Shown: piece after piece, positions 24,869 through 32,760 of the stretch | Position numbering within the stretch: position 1 is the first letter of the stretch | Layout of the letters: each line of letters starts with the position of its first letter | Origin: Methylobacterium sp. | GTDB lineage: Bacteria > Pseudomonadota > Alphaproteobacteria > Rhizobiales > Beijerinckiaceae | Assembly: GCA_020253445.1 (NCBI GenBank) | Contig: JADCBP010000005.1 | Location: forward strand, 868,001 to 932,000 | DNA: 64,000 nucleotides | Direction: 5' to 3' | Made by a program: the position numbers and the translations under genes | The notes under the pieces: generated by a model | Databases searched by the model: none | What the model saw: only the letters and a program-made list of their open reading frames with translations | Told to the model about the DNA's origin: nothing

Positions 24869-27790
24869 ATGATGGACAAGACCTTCGACCCCGCGCGCAT
24901 TGAGGCCCGCTGGAGCGCCGCATGGGAAAAGGCCAGTGCCTTCAAGGCGGGCCGGGTGCAGGCCGAGCCCTATACCATCGTCATTCCGCCGCCAAACGTC
25001 ACCGGCTCGCTGCATATGGGCCACGCGCTCAACAACACCTTGCAGGATATTCTCTGCCGCTACTGGCGCATGAAGGGCCGCGATGTGCTCTGGCAGCCGG
25101 GCACGGACCATGCGGGCATCGCCACGCAAATGGTGGTGGAGCGGCAGATGGCCGAGCGGGGTGAGCCAAGCAGGCGCGAGATCGGCCGCGCGGCCTTCCT
25201 CGACAAGGTCTGGGCCTGGAAGGAGGAGAGCGGCGGCACCATCATCAACCAGTTGAAGCGGCTCGGCGCCTCCTGCGATTGGAGCCGCGAGCGCTTCACC
25301 ATGGGCAACCGCGCGGATGGCGAGGCGGGCCAGATGCAGCGCGCCGTGCTGCAATTCTTCGTGACGCTTCATGAGCGAAAAGGACCTGATGGAAAGTCCC
25401 TGCTCTACAAGGCGAAGCGCCTCGTGAACTGGGACCCCAAGCTCCTGACGGCGATCTCCGATCTCGAGGTCGAGCAGCGCGAGGTGAAGGGGAATATGTG
25501 GTATTTCCGCTATCCGCTTCACGGCGTGGAATTCAACCCCGAGGATGAGCGCACCTACATCACCATCGCCACCACGCGCCCCGAGACCATGCTCGGCGAT
25601 GGCGCGGTGGCGGTGCATCCCGGGAACGAGCGCCTCAACTGGATGATCGGCCGCCAAGTGATGCTGCCGCTCGTCAACCGGCTCATTCCGGTGATCGCCG
25701 ATGAATACGCCGATCCCGAGAAGGGAACCGGCGCGGTGAAGATCACGGCCGCACATGATTTCAACGATTATCAGGTGGCCAAACGCCGTGATGTGCCGCT
25801 CATCAACCTGATGACGCCAACGGCGCAGATGGTGGATGAACCGCATATGCCCGAGGCTTATCGCGGGCTGGATCGCTATGAGTGCCGCAAGCGGGTCGTG
25901 GCCGATCTCGATGCGCTGCAATTGCTCGCGAAAATCGAGCCGCATACGCATATGGTGCCGCATGGCGACCGCTCCGGCGTGGTGATCGAGCCGCGGCTCA
26001 CCGACCAATGGTATGTCGATGTGAAGCCGCTGGCGGAGCAGGCCATGCAATGGGTGCGCGAGGGCAAGATGCGCATTTTCCCCGCGAACCGCGAGGCGGA
26101 TTTCTTCCGCTGGCTGGAGAATATCGAGCCGTGGTGCATCTCCCGGCAATTGTGGTGGGGGCACCAGATTCCGGCGTGGTATGGACTCGGTAATCGCCAA
26201 GTTCAAAATGCAATTGAGAATATTGAACTGCAGCCAGCTCGAATATTTCGTAGTGTCGATAGTCAAGGTAGAGACAATGCGGGCTCAGGTATCGAGCCGG
26301 ACGTAATTTTCGTGCTTCCGAAATTCGAACCTGATGCGAAACAATTAAGGTCAAGAATTGCAGAGCTTCCTCGCCTTCAAACTGCTCAAGATTGGCAAAT
26401 CGTGGAAGTTGAGGATCGAGCTTCCGCTGCTTGGGTTCTGCAAAACTCGTTGAATCTAGGGAAACCAGTTTATCCCGTTTGGCGCGATCCCGACGTGCTC
26501 GATACGTGGTTCTCCTCCGCGCTCTGGCCGTTCTCGACCATGGGCTGGCCGGATTCCACGCCTGAACTCGCGCGCTACTATCCCGGCTCGGCGCTGGTCA
26601 CGGGTTTCGACATCCTGTTCTTCTGGGTCGCGCGCATGATGATGGCCTCGGCCGCCACGGATCAGGCTCCGCCCTTCCGCGATGTCTATCTCCACGGCCT
26701 CGTGCGCGACGAGAAGGGCCGGAAGATGAGCAAATCCGTGGGCAATGTGCTCGACCCGCTGGTGGTGATCGAGGCGCTGGGGGCCGATGCCCTGCGCTTC
26801 ACGCTGGCGAGCCTCGCCGCGCAGGGGCGCGACCCCAAGCTCGGCGTGAAAACCGCCGAGGGCTATCGCAATTTCTGCACCAAGCTCTGGAATGCCTCGC
26901 GCTTCGCGGAGATGAACGAATGCCGCGCCGTGGCCGGGTTCGATCCCAGCGCGGTGAAGTTGCCGCTCAATCGCTGGATCATGGCGGAGGCGGACAAGGC
27001 GCTGGCCGAGATCGAGGCGGGAATCGAAGCCTACAAGTTCAACGAGGCGGCGCTTGCGGCCTATCGCTTCACCTGGAACATCGTCTGCGACTGGTATCTC
27101 GAACTCGCCAAGCCCGTGCTTCAGGGTGAGGATGGCGCCCCCAAGGACGAAACCCGTGCTGCGGTGGCCTTCATCCTGGGGCGCATGGTGGCGATGCTCC
27201 ACCCCTTCATGCCGTTCATCACGGAAGAACTGAACGCCGCCTATGGCGAGATGGCCGGCGAACAGCGCGGCCAACTCTGCACCGGCATCTGGCCCGCGCC
27301 GATCGGCGTCGCGGATGCGGCGGCAGAAGCGGAGATCGGGTTTACGGTCGATCTCATCTCCGAGATCCGCTCGGCGCGCGCGGAAATGAACGTGCCGGTG
27401 GCGACGCTGGCGCCTCTTGTTTTCGTGCAAGCCGATGCGGCGGGCGTAACACGCGCCAAGGCCGCAGAGGATGCGCTTCGGCGCATGGCGCGCGTCTCGG
27501 AAATCCAGTTCATGCACGAGGCGCCCGCACAGAGCGTGCAGATCGTCGTGCGCGGGCAGGTGGCCTGCATTCCGCTCGCGGGGATCATCGATATCGCGGC
27601 GGAGAAGAAACGCCTCACGGGTGAGCGCGAGAAGCTCGTGAAGGACATGGATGGCACGAAGCGCAAGCTCGACAACCCGGATTTCGTGGCGCGCGCGCCC
27701 GAAGAGGTGATCGAGGAAAACCGCGAGCGCCTCGCGGAGGCCGAGAACCGTATCGCTCGGATCGACGAGGCATTGAAGCGGTTGGGGTGA
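24869..27790 (+). CDS. valS: Valyl-tRNA synthetase with a foreign-looking internal segment
   Basis: Class I aminoacyl-tRNA synthetase that charges tRNA-Val and edits misactivated threonine. About 973 residues: HIGH motif as HMGH in PPPNVTGSLHMGHALNN near residue 48, editing domain with TTRPETMLGDGAVAVHP, KMSKS motif in GRKMSKSVGN near residue 618, anticodon-binding domain, and the C-terminal coiled coil (EKKRLTGEREKLVKDMD). Residues about 438-537 (bases 26181-26480) between IPAWYG and DPDVLDTWFS are unlike other ValRS proteins: longer than usual there, AT-richer and with codons rare elsewhere here. Start uncertain: ATG 24869, ATG 24872 or GTG 24851. Confidence 0.93.
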   Translation: MMDKTFDPARIEARWSAAWEKASAFKAGRVQAEPYTIVIPPPNVTGSLHMGHALNNTLQDILCRYWRMKGRDVLWQPGTDHAGIATQMVVERQMAERGEPSRREIGRAAFLDKVWAWKEESGGTIINQLKRLGASCDWSRERFTMGNRADGEAGQMQRAVLQFFVTLHERKGPDGKSLLYKAKRLVNWDPKLLTAISDLEVEQREVKGNMWYFRYPLHGVEFNPEDERTYITIATTRPETMLGDGAVAVHPGNERLNWMIGRQVMLPLVNRLIPVIADEYADPEKGTGAVKITAAHDFNDYQVAKRRDVPLINLMTPTAQMVDEPHMPEAYRGLDRYECRKRVVADLDALQLLAKIEPHTHMVPHGDRSGVVIEPRLTDQWYVDVKPLAEQAMQWVREGKMRIFPANREADFFRWLENIEPWCISRQLWWGHQIPAWYGLGNRQVQNAIENIELQPARIFRSVDSQGRDNAGSGIEPDVIFVLPKFEPDAKQLRSRIAELPRLQTAQDWQIVEVEDRASAAWVLQNSLNLGKPVYPVWRDPDVLDTWFSSALWPFSTMGWPDSTPELARYYPGSALVTGFDILFFWVARMMMASAATDQAPPFRDVYLHGLVRDEKGRKMSKSVGNVLDPLVVIEALGADALRFTLASLAAQGRDPKLGVKTAEGYRNFCTKLWNASRFAEMNECRAVAGFDPSAVKLPLNRWIMAEADKALAEIEAGIEAYKFNEAALAAYRFTWNIVCDWYLELAKPVLQGEDGAPKDETRAAVAFILGRMVAMLHPFMPFITEELNAAYGEMAGEQRGQLCTGIWPAPIGVADAAAEAEIGFTVDLISEIRSARAEMNVPVATLAPLVFVQADAAGVTRAKAAEDALRRMARVSEIQFMHEAPAQSVQIVVRGQVACIPLAGIIDIAAEKKRLTGEREKLVKDMDGTKRKLDNPDFVARAPEEVIEENRERLAEAENRIARIDEALKRLG

Positions 27791-27815
27791 TGCCCTGCGC
27801 CTGATCGGGAACTGA

Positions 27816-27843
27816 GCCGTCCGGCCTTGCCGGGCGGCTTTTT
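27816..27843 (+). terminator. Rho-independent terminator of valS
   Basis: Stem GCCGTCCGG / CCGGGCGGC (one G-T pair) with a 5-base loop followed directly by five T, 26 bases after the valS stop. Confidence 0.8.
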
Positions 27844-28008
27844 CATGCGGCGTCTTTTCGGGACGCACGCTTGCTTTTGTGATGTTTCCGCAACAGGCCG
27901 GATGGATTCGAAATGCGCCTTTTGGCGGCACGGGCTCCGCCGCTTTTGCGCCACAAAGCGCGCGCCAACCATGTTCCTGCTAACGACCTTGGAAACTTGA
28001 GCTTTTTT

Positions 28009-28055
28009 GGTCGGGGAGGCGGTTCGGCTGGTTAACCAAACCGTAACTCCCGACC
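28009..28055 (+). other. Strong hairpin in the ilvD leader
   Basis: GGTCGGGGAG at 28009-28018 pairs with CTCCCGACC at 28047-28055 (one bulge), inside which CGGTT pairs with AACCG around a loop holding the self-complementary GGTTAACC. It ends 99 bases before the ilvD start. It could be a structured leader, operator or attenuator. The rest of the 364-base gap 27791-28154 shows only the valS terminator and presumably the ilvD promoter. Confidence 0.5.
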
Positions 28056-28154
28056 GCCCCGGGTGATTGAGACAGGCCCGCGCCTGTGGCAATCGCTAGA
28101 GTGGGTGGAAACCGGCAAAAGAGATGCGTTTTCAGGGACGAAAAGGAACGGGCG

Positions 28155-29885
28155 ATGACTGAATTCACGTACAACAAGGCGAAGCTCCCGAGCCGTCACG
28201 TGACGGAAGGACCGGAGCGCGCGCCGCACCGTTCCTATCTCTACGCGATGGGCCTCACGAAGACCCAGATCCACCAGCCGCTGGTGGGTGTCGCCTCGTG
28301 CTGGAACGAGGCCGCGCCCTGCAATATTTCGCTGATGCGCCAGGCGCAGGCCGTGAAGAAAGGCGTCTCGGCCGCTGGCGGCACGCCGCGCGAGTTCTGC
28401 ACCATCACCGTCACCGATGGCATCGCCATGGGCCATCAGGGCATGAAATCCTCGCTGGCCTCGCGCGAGGTGATCGCCGATTCGGTGGAACTCACCATGC
28501 GCGGCCATTCCTACGATGCGCTGGTGGGCCTTGCGGGCTGCGACAAATCCCTGCCGGGCATGATGATGGCGATGGTGCGCCTCAACGTGCCGTCGGTCTT
28601 CATCTATGGCGGCTCCATCCTGCCGGGCACCTGGCGCGGCCAGCAGATCACCGTGCAGGATGTGTTCGAGGCCGTCGGCAAGCACTCGGTGGGCGCACTC
28701 GACGACCAGAGCCTCGAGGAAATCGAGCAGGCGGCCTGCCCCTCGGCGGGTGCCTGCGGCGCGCAGTTCACCGCCAACACCATGGCGACGGTTTCGGAAG
28801 CCATTGGCCTCGCATTGCCCTATTCGGCGGGTGCGCCAGCGCCTTATGAAATCCGCGACCGGTTCTGCATGACCGCTGGCGAGATGGTGATGGAACTCAT
28901 CGCCAGGAATATCCGCCCGCGCGACATCGTGACCCGCAAGGCGCTGGAAAACGCGGCCGTGGTGGTCGCGGCCTCGGGTGGCTCCACCAATGCCGCGCTT
29001 CATCTTCCGGCCATCGCGCATGAATGCGGGATCGATTTCGATCTGTTCGACGTCGCGGAAATCTTCCGCAAGACCCCGTATATCGCGGACCTCAAGCCCG
29101 GAGGCAGGTATGTCGCCAAGGACATGTTCGAGGTCGGCGGCATCCCGCTGCTGATGAAGACGCTGCTCGACCATGGCTACATGCATGGCGACTGCCTGAC
29201 CGTCACCGGCCGCACCATCGCCGAGAACCTCGAGAGCGTGAAATGGAACCCGAACCAGGATGTGGTTCGCCCGGCCGATAATCCGATTACCGTCACGGGT
29301 GGCGTGGTGGGCCTGAAGGGCAATCTCGCCCCCGAGGGCGCCATTGTGAAGATCGCCGGCATGGCGCAGGACAAGCTGGCCTTCACCGGCCCGGCCCGCT
29401 GCTTCGACAGCGAGGAACTCTGCTTCGAGGCCGTGAAGAACAGGCACTACAAGGAAGGCGAGGTTCTCGTCATCCGCTACGAGGGCCCGAAGGGTGGCCC
29501 GGGCATGCGCGAGATGCTCGCGACCACCGCGGCGCTCTATGGCCAGGGCATGGGCGACAAGGTTGCGCTCATCACCGATGGCCGCTTCTCTGGCGCGACG
29601 CGCGGTTTCTGCGTGGGCCATGTCGGCCCGGAAGCCGCCGTTTGCGGTCCGATTGCCCTGATCCGCGACGGTGACATCATTGAGCTCAATGCGGTCACAG
29701 GTGTGCTCAACGTTCGCCTCACCGATGCCGAATTGGAAGCGCGTCGTAAGGACTGGAAACCGCGCGAGACGGATTATCAATCCGGCGCGCTCTGGAAATA
29801 TGCCCAGCAGGTTGGCTCGGCGCGCGATGGCGCCGTGACCCATCCGGGTGGCAAGGCCGAGAGGCATGTCTATGCGGATATCTGA
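28155..29885 (+). CDS. ilvD: Dihydroxy-acid dehydratase
   Basis: Iron-sulfur enzyme that dehydrates 2,3-dihydroxy acids in valine, isoleucine and leucine synthesis. 576 residues, full length, with the IlvD/Edd cluster and metal motifs: VGVASCWNEAAPCN (49-62), GLAGCDKSLPGMMM, CPSAGACGAQFTANTM and the C-terminal TDGRFSGATRGFCVGHVGPEA. The three cysteines expected to hold the cluster (in SCWN, GCDK and GACGAQ) are present. ATG 28155 with AAGGAACGGG upstream. Its last codons overlap the start of exoR. Confidence 0.97.
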   Translation: MTEFTYNKAKLPSRHVTEGPERAPHRSYLYAMGLTKTQIHQPLVGVASCWNEAAPCNISLMRQAQAVKKGVSAAGGTPREFCTITVTDGIAMGHQGMKSSLASREVIADSVELTMRGHSYDALVGLAGCDKSLPGMMMAMVRLNVPSVFIYGGSILPGTWRGQQITVQDVFEAVGKHSVGALDDQSLEEIEQAACPSAGACGAQFTANTMATVSEAIGLALPYSAGAPAPYEIRDRFCMTAGEMVMELIARNIRPRDIVTRKALENAAVVVAASGGSTNAALHLPAIAHECGIDFDLFDVAEIFRKTPYIADLKPGGRYVAKDMFEVGGIPLLMKTLLDHGYMHGDCLTVTGRTIAENLESVKWNPNQDVVRPADNPITVTGGVVGLKGNLAPEGAIVKIAGMAQDKLAFTGPARCFDSEELCFEAVKNRHYKEGEVLVIRYEGPKGGPGMREMLATTAALYGQGMGDKVALITDGRFSGATRGFCVGHVGPEAAVCGPIALIRDGDIIELNAVTGVLNVRLTDAELEARRKDWKPRETDYQSGALWKYAQQVGSARDGAVTHPGGKAERHVYADI

Positions 29886-30708
29886 CACGTTCCGACCGTC
29901 GGCGGTGCCCTTGGCGTTCGTCGTCGCCCTTGCTCTGCAGGGGGGCGCGCTGGCTTTCGACGTGAAGGAAGGGCCGGCCCCTGCCAATCCGCCGCCGGGA
30001 ATGCTGTTCAAATCCATCGGTGACTCGCTTCGGGAGGGCCTTAACGCCCTTTCCAGCGGCAATTCCGAAATGGCGGTGCAGGCGCTGGGCTATGCCGCGC
30101 GTGAGGGCAATGTGGCCGCGCAATGGAAGCTCGGCCGGATGTATCAGGATGGCGAGGGCGTTCGCCGCGATGATCTCAAGGCCTACCAGCACTTCTCCGA
30201 AATCGCGAACCGCCATGCGGATGTGAGCCCGGATTCGCCGCATGCCCGCGTGGTGGCGCAGGCCTTCGTGGCTCTTGGGGGCTATCATCTCGCGGGCATC
30301 CCGAATTCGCGTGTGAAGCGCAACCCGGTCCGCGCCACCGAGATGTTCCACTACGCCGCTTCGTATTTCGACGACGCGGATGCGCAATATCACCTGGGGC
30401 GCATCTTCTCCGAAGGGGTGGCAGGCCCGCGCGATCTGCATCAGGCGGCGCGCTGGTTCAACCTCGCGGCCGAGAAGGGGCATGTGCCGGCGCAGGCGCG
30501 TTTGGGCCAGATGCTCTTCAACGGCGATGGCGTGCCCCGGCAGGGCCCGCGCGGGCTGATGTGGATGCAGGTGGCCGCCAACAAGGCCTTCCCCGGCCGC
30601 GATGACTGGGTGGTGGAACTCAACACCCGCGCCCGTTCGGTCGCCACGGAAGACGAGCGCCGCCTCGCGGATGCCTATTTGCGAAAATACGAGCGCTCAG
30701 GCCGCTGA
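29872..30708 (+). CDS. exoR: ExoR-like periplasmic Sel1-repeat regulator
   Basis: 278 residues with a signal peptide (MRISDTFRPSAVPLAFVVAL to ALAF) and several Sel1/TPR-like repeats, for example AAQWKLGRMYQDGEGVRRDD, AQYHLGRIFSEGVAGPRDL and AQARLGQMLFNGDGVPRQG. This size and repeat layout match ExoR, which in rhizobia binds and inhibits the ChvG (ExoS) sensor kinase in the periplasm and so controls exopolysaccharide and motility. Starts at 29866 or 29872, inside the end of ilvD in another frame, implying coupled translation. No chvG/chvI genes lie in this window. Assignment rests on repeats and length. Confidence 0.8.
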   Translation: MRISDTFRPSAVPLAFVVALALQGGALAFDVKEGPAPANPPPGMLFKSIGDSLREGLNALSSGNSEMAVQALGYAAREGNVAAQWKLGRMYQDGEGVRRDDLKAYQHFSEIANRHADVSPDSPHARVVAQAFVALGGYHLAGIPNSRVKRNPVRATEMFHYAASYFDDADAQYHLGRIFSEGVAGPRDLHQAARWFNLAAEKGHVPAQARLGQMLFNGDGVPRQGPRGLMWMQVAANKAFPGRDDWVVELNTRARSVATEDERRLADAYLRKYERSGR

Positions 30709-30731
30709 GGCCGTTCGGTCGCCGGACTTCG

Positions 30732-31526
30732 TCAACCCCTGAGCCGGCACCAGACCGGCACGTGATCCGAGGGCTTTTCCTCCGCGCGCAATTCCCGATC
30801 GATGCCCGCTTCCATCAGCCGGTCCGCCGCGCGCGGCGAGAGCAGCAGGTGATCGATGCGGATTCCGTTATCGCGCTGCCAGGCCCCGGCCTGATAATCC
30901 CAGAACGAATAGAGGCGGGGATTGTCACTCGTCGCGCGGATGGCATCCGTGAAGCCGAGAGAGACGAGACGGCGGAAATCGGCGCGCGATTCGGTCTGGA
31001 ACAGCGCGTCATCCCGCCAGTTCTCCGGAAAGCGCGCATCCTCCAGCGCGGGGATGACGTTGAAATCGCCCGCGATGATCAGTGGCTCCTCGAGCGCGAG
31101 CAGGCTTTCGGCATGGTGCGTCAGCGCGGCCATGAAGGCGCGTTTGTATTCGAATTTCGGGCTGCCCACGGGATTGCCGTTGGGGAAATAGACACCCGCA
31201 ATGCGCAAAACGGCACCCAGCCTATGCCCGGGCGGCAGGCTCACCACGCCCTCGATGTAGCGCGCCTGCTCATCCGGGAAGCCCGGCAGGCCGCGATGCT
31301 CGATCGCCACGCCGTGGCGGGAGAGGATGGCCACGCCGTTGAAGGTCTTCTGCCCGAAGGTCTCGACTTGATAGCCAAGGGCCTCGATCTCCTCGCGCGG
31401 GAAGGCGTCGTCGAGGCATTTCAGTTCCTGCAGGCAGACGACATCCGGCTCGCGGGATTTCAGCCAGCGCGCGAGGTGCGGAACCCGCTGGCGGATGGAG
31501 TTGACGTTGAAGGTCGCGATCAGCAT
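30732..31526 (-). CDS. xthA: Exodeoxyribonuclease III / AP endonuclease
   Basis: Base-excision repair nuclease of the EEP fold, 264 residues. Active-site motifs are visible in order: ATFNVNSIRQR (4-14), CLQELKC (Mg-binding E), GVYFPNGN, AGDFNVIP, the SFWDYQAGAWQRDNGIRIDHLLLS segment and the terminal SDHVPVW with the catalytic histidine. ATG 31526 begins exactly at the homology; a longer start at 31595 adds unrelated residues. It converges on exoR with 23 bases between the stop codons. Confidence 0.95.
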   Translation of the reverse strand: MLIATFNVNSIRQRVPHLARWLKSREPDVVCLQELKCLDDAFPREEIEALGYQVETFGQKTFNGVAILSRHGVAIEHRGLPGFPDEQARYIEGVVSLPPGHRLGAVLRIAGVYFPNGNPVGSPKFEYKRAFMAALTHHAESLLALEEPLIIAGDFNVIPALEDARFPENWRDDALFQTESRADFRRLVSLGFTDAIRATSDNPRLYSFWDYQAGAWQRDNGIRIDHLLLSPRAADRLMEAGIDRELRAEEKPSDHVPVWCRLRG

Positions 31527-31598
31527 GGCCTTTCTGTAGCAGCCTACGCGGGCAAAGGGCAGAGTGGGCGTGCATTGCCTCGGGGATAGCCGCATTTT

Positions 31599-31645
31599 CT
31601 AGAGCGGCCTCCGATCTGATTGAATCAGATCGGTTTGCGCTCTAG
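31599..31645. repeat. Nested intergenic palindrome
   Basis: CTAGAGCG (31599-31606) pairs with CGCTCTAG (31638-31645), enclosing CCGATCTGATT-G-AATCAGATCGG (31611-31633, perfect). The inner core also occurs at 20562. Typical of dispersed repeats in this order. Confidence 0.75.
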
Positions 31646-31695
31646 CGGGTGCGGAGAGGGCGGGGATGAGGTTCCTGTCACAGGCCAAGGCAAGA

Positions 31696-31794
31696 CGTGG
31701 ATGGCCGGGCCAGGCCCGGCCATGACGGTCGAGAGCCTGAAACCCCTTCAGCTTCCCTTCCACGTCATGGCCGGACTTGTTCCGGCCATCCACG
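31696..31794. repeat. Pair of 32-bp palindromic repeats in inverted orientation
   Basis: Copies at 31696-31727 (form CGTGGATGGCC...) and 31763-31794 (form CGTCATGGCC...). Each is itself a palindrome around GGCCGG/CCGGCC. The right copy ends 3 bases before the stop codon of the GIY-YIG gene. Confidence 0.85.
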
Positions 31795-31797
31795 ACT

Positions 31798-32082
31798 TCA
31801 CGCCAGCGTCTCGTAGAGATCGTCCCAATCGGGATTGTCCGCCATGATCAGCCGCGTTTTCCATGCACGCGGCCAATGCTTCATCGTGCTCTCACGCTGG
31901 ATCGCGTCGCGGATATCCTCGTAAAACGCGAACCAGACCAGACGCTTCAGGCCCTGGCGTTTGGTGAAGCCGGGCACGAGACCCTCGCGATGCTCATGTG
32001 CGCGCCGCGCGATATCGTTGGTGACGCCGCAATAGAGCGTGCCATTGGGGCGGTTCGTCATGAGGTAGACATAGCCACCCAT
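31798..32082 (-). CDS. Small GIY-YIG nuclease-domain protein
   Basis: Single-domain protein of 94 residues: GGYVYLMTNRPNGTLYCGVTND gives the GIY and YIG halves (YVY and YCG variants), followed by RRAHEHREGL with the catalytic arginine and QRESTMKHWPRAWK with the family glutamate. This is the stand-alone UPF0213/YhbQ-like subgroup whose function is not settled. The gene is bracketed by two same-orientation copies of a 32-bp palindrome, 3 bases beyond its stop and 28 bases beyond its start, suggesting that nuclease and repeat form a unit. Confidence 0.9.
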   Translation of the reverse strand: MGGYVYLMTNRPNGTLYCGVTNDIARRAHEHREGLVPGFTKRQGLKRLVWFAFYEDIRDAIQRESTMKHWPRAWKTRLIMADNPDWDDLYETLA

Positions 32083-32110
32083 CTCCCCTCCGTGGTTTGC
32101 CTCGCGCCGC

Positions 32111-32241
32111 CGTCATGGCCGGACTTGTTCCGGCCATCCACAACTTTATGCCCTTGATTGTGCTGTGAGAAGGCAGTCGTGAGCGCGGCTGCGAAAGGCG
32201 AGAGCAAGACGTGGATGGCCGGAACAAGTCCGGCCATGACG
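32111..32241. repeat. Second pair of the 32-bp palindromic repeat
   Basis: Copies at 32111-32141 (CGTCATGGCC form, same strand as 31763-31794) and 32210-32241 (CGTGGATGGCC form, inverted). Identical in core to the copies left of the GIY-YIG gene. Confidence 0.85.
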
Positions 32242-32263
32242 TCGAGGATATGCTGGCCGCAAG

Positions 32264-32335
32264 CGTCATCCCGTCCAACACCGTCATCCCGCTCAACACC
32301 ATCATCCCGCCCAACATCGTCATCCCATCCGCCAC
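32264..32335. repeat. Four tandem 18-bp units abutting a palindrome
   Basis: Units CGTCATCCCGTCCAACAC, CGTCATCCCGCTCAACAC, CATCATCCCGCCCAACAT and CGTCATCCCATCCGCCAC at 18-bp spacing from 32264, leading without gap into the next 32-bp palindrome at 32336. Confidence 0.85.
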
Positions 32336-32367
32336 CGTCATGGCCGGACTTGTTCCGGCCATCCACG
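32336..32367. repeat. Additional copy of the 32-bp palindromic repeat
   Basis: CGTCATGGCC form, identical in core to the copies at 31763, 32111 and 45889. Directly follows the 18-bp tandem array. Confidence 0.85.
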
Positions 32368-32410
32368 TCTTGAAACAGGAAAGGCGGAAGCTTTCGCTCC
32401 CGCCCCCCTG

Positions 32411-32497
32411 TTATCGGAACATCTTCACGATGGCAGCGATTGCCAAAAGGCAGGCCGCCACGTTGATGTTCACAGTGATCCGGAAAGATTTCCGCAT
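32411..32497 (-). CDS. 28-residue single-helix membrane peptide
   Basis: A minus-strand frame of 28 codons: a basic start (MRKSFRITVNIN), a hydrophobic stretch (VAACLLAIAAIV) and a basic end (KMFR). It has an excellent ribosome site, GGAGG at 32506-32510, eight bases before the ATG. The start site and the one-helix layout make a real small protein likely. No family known to me. Bases 32498-32760 to the nrdJ stop hold nothing else that I can support. Confidence 0.5.
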   Translation of the reverse strand: MRKSFRITVNINVAACLLAIAAIVKMFR

Positions 32498-32760
32498 TGC
32501 GTAATCCTCCGGGTCACGGCGCCGCGACCCAAAAGGGTTGCGTTCGTCTAGGTGATCGAACGGATTTGGCGCCGTTCATCACTGCATCGCCCCCTCTTCA
32601 GCCTTGTACTTCGGCTTCAGAAGGCCCCAAGTGGCGGCCGGTGATCCCTTGGTTGGTCTTGCGAAGCAGAGGACTCCTCGGGGCCAGCGTCTTGGGATGA
32701 GGTGGCCTGAGATCGGGTTGCCGTCCTGCCGGACGGGGCGATCGCAGGGCCTCATATTTC

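Noticed and set aside
24776-30062. Long minus-strand frames opposite valS and ilvD
   Set aside because: Antisense shadows; they have no ribosome sites or family motifs.
32262-32340. CRISPR-like look of the 18-bp tandem array
   Set aside because: Units are contiguous without spacers and no cas genes are nearby.
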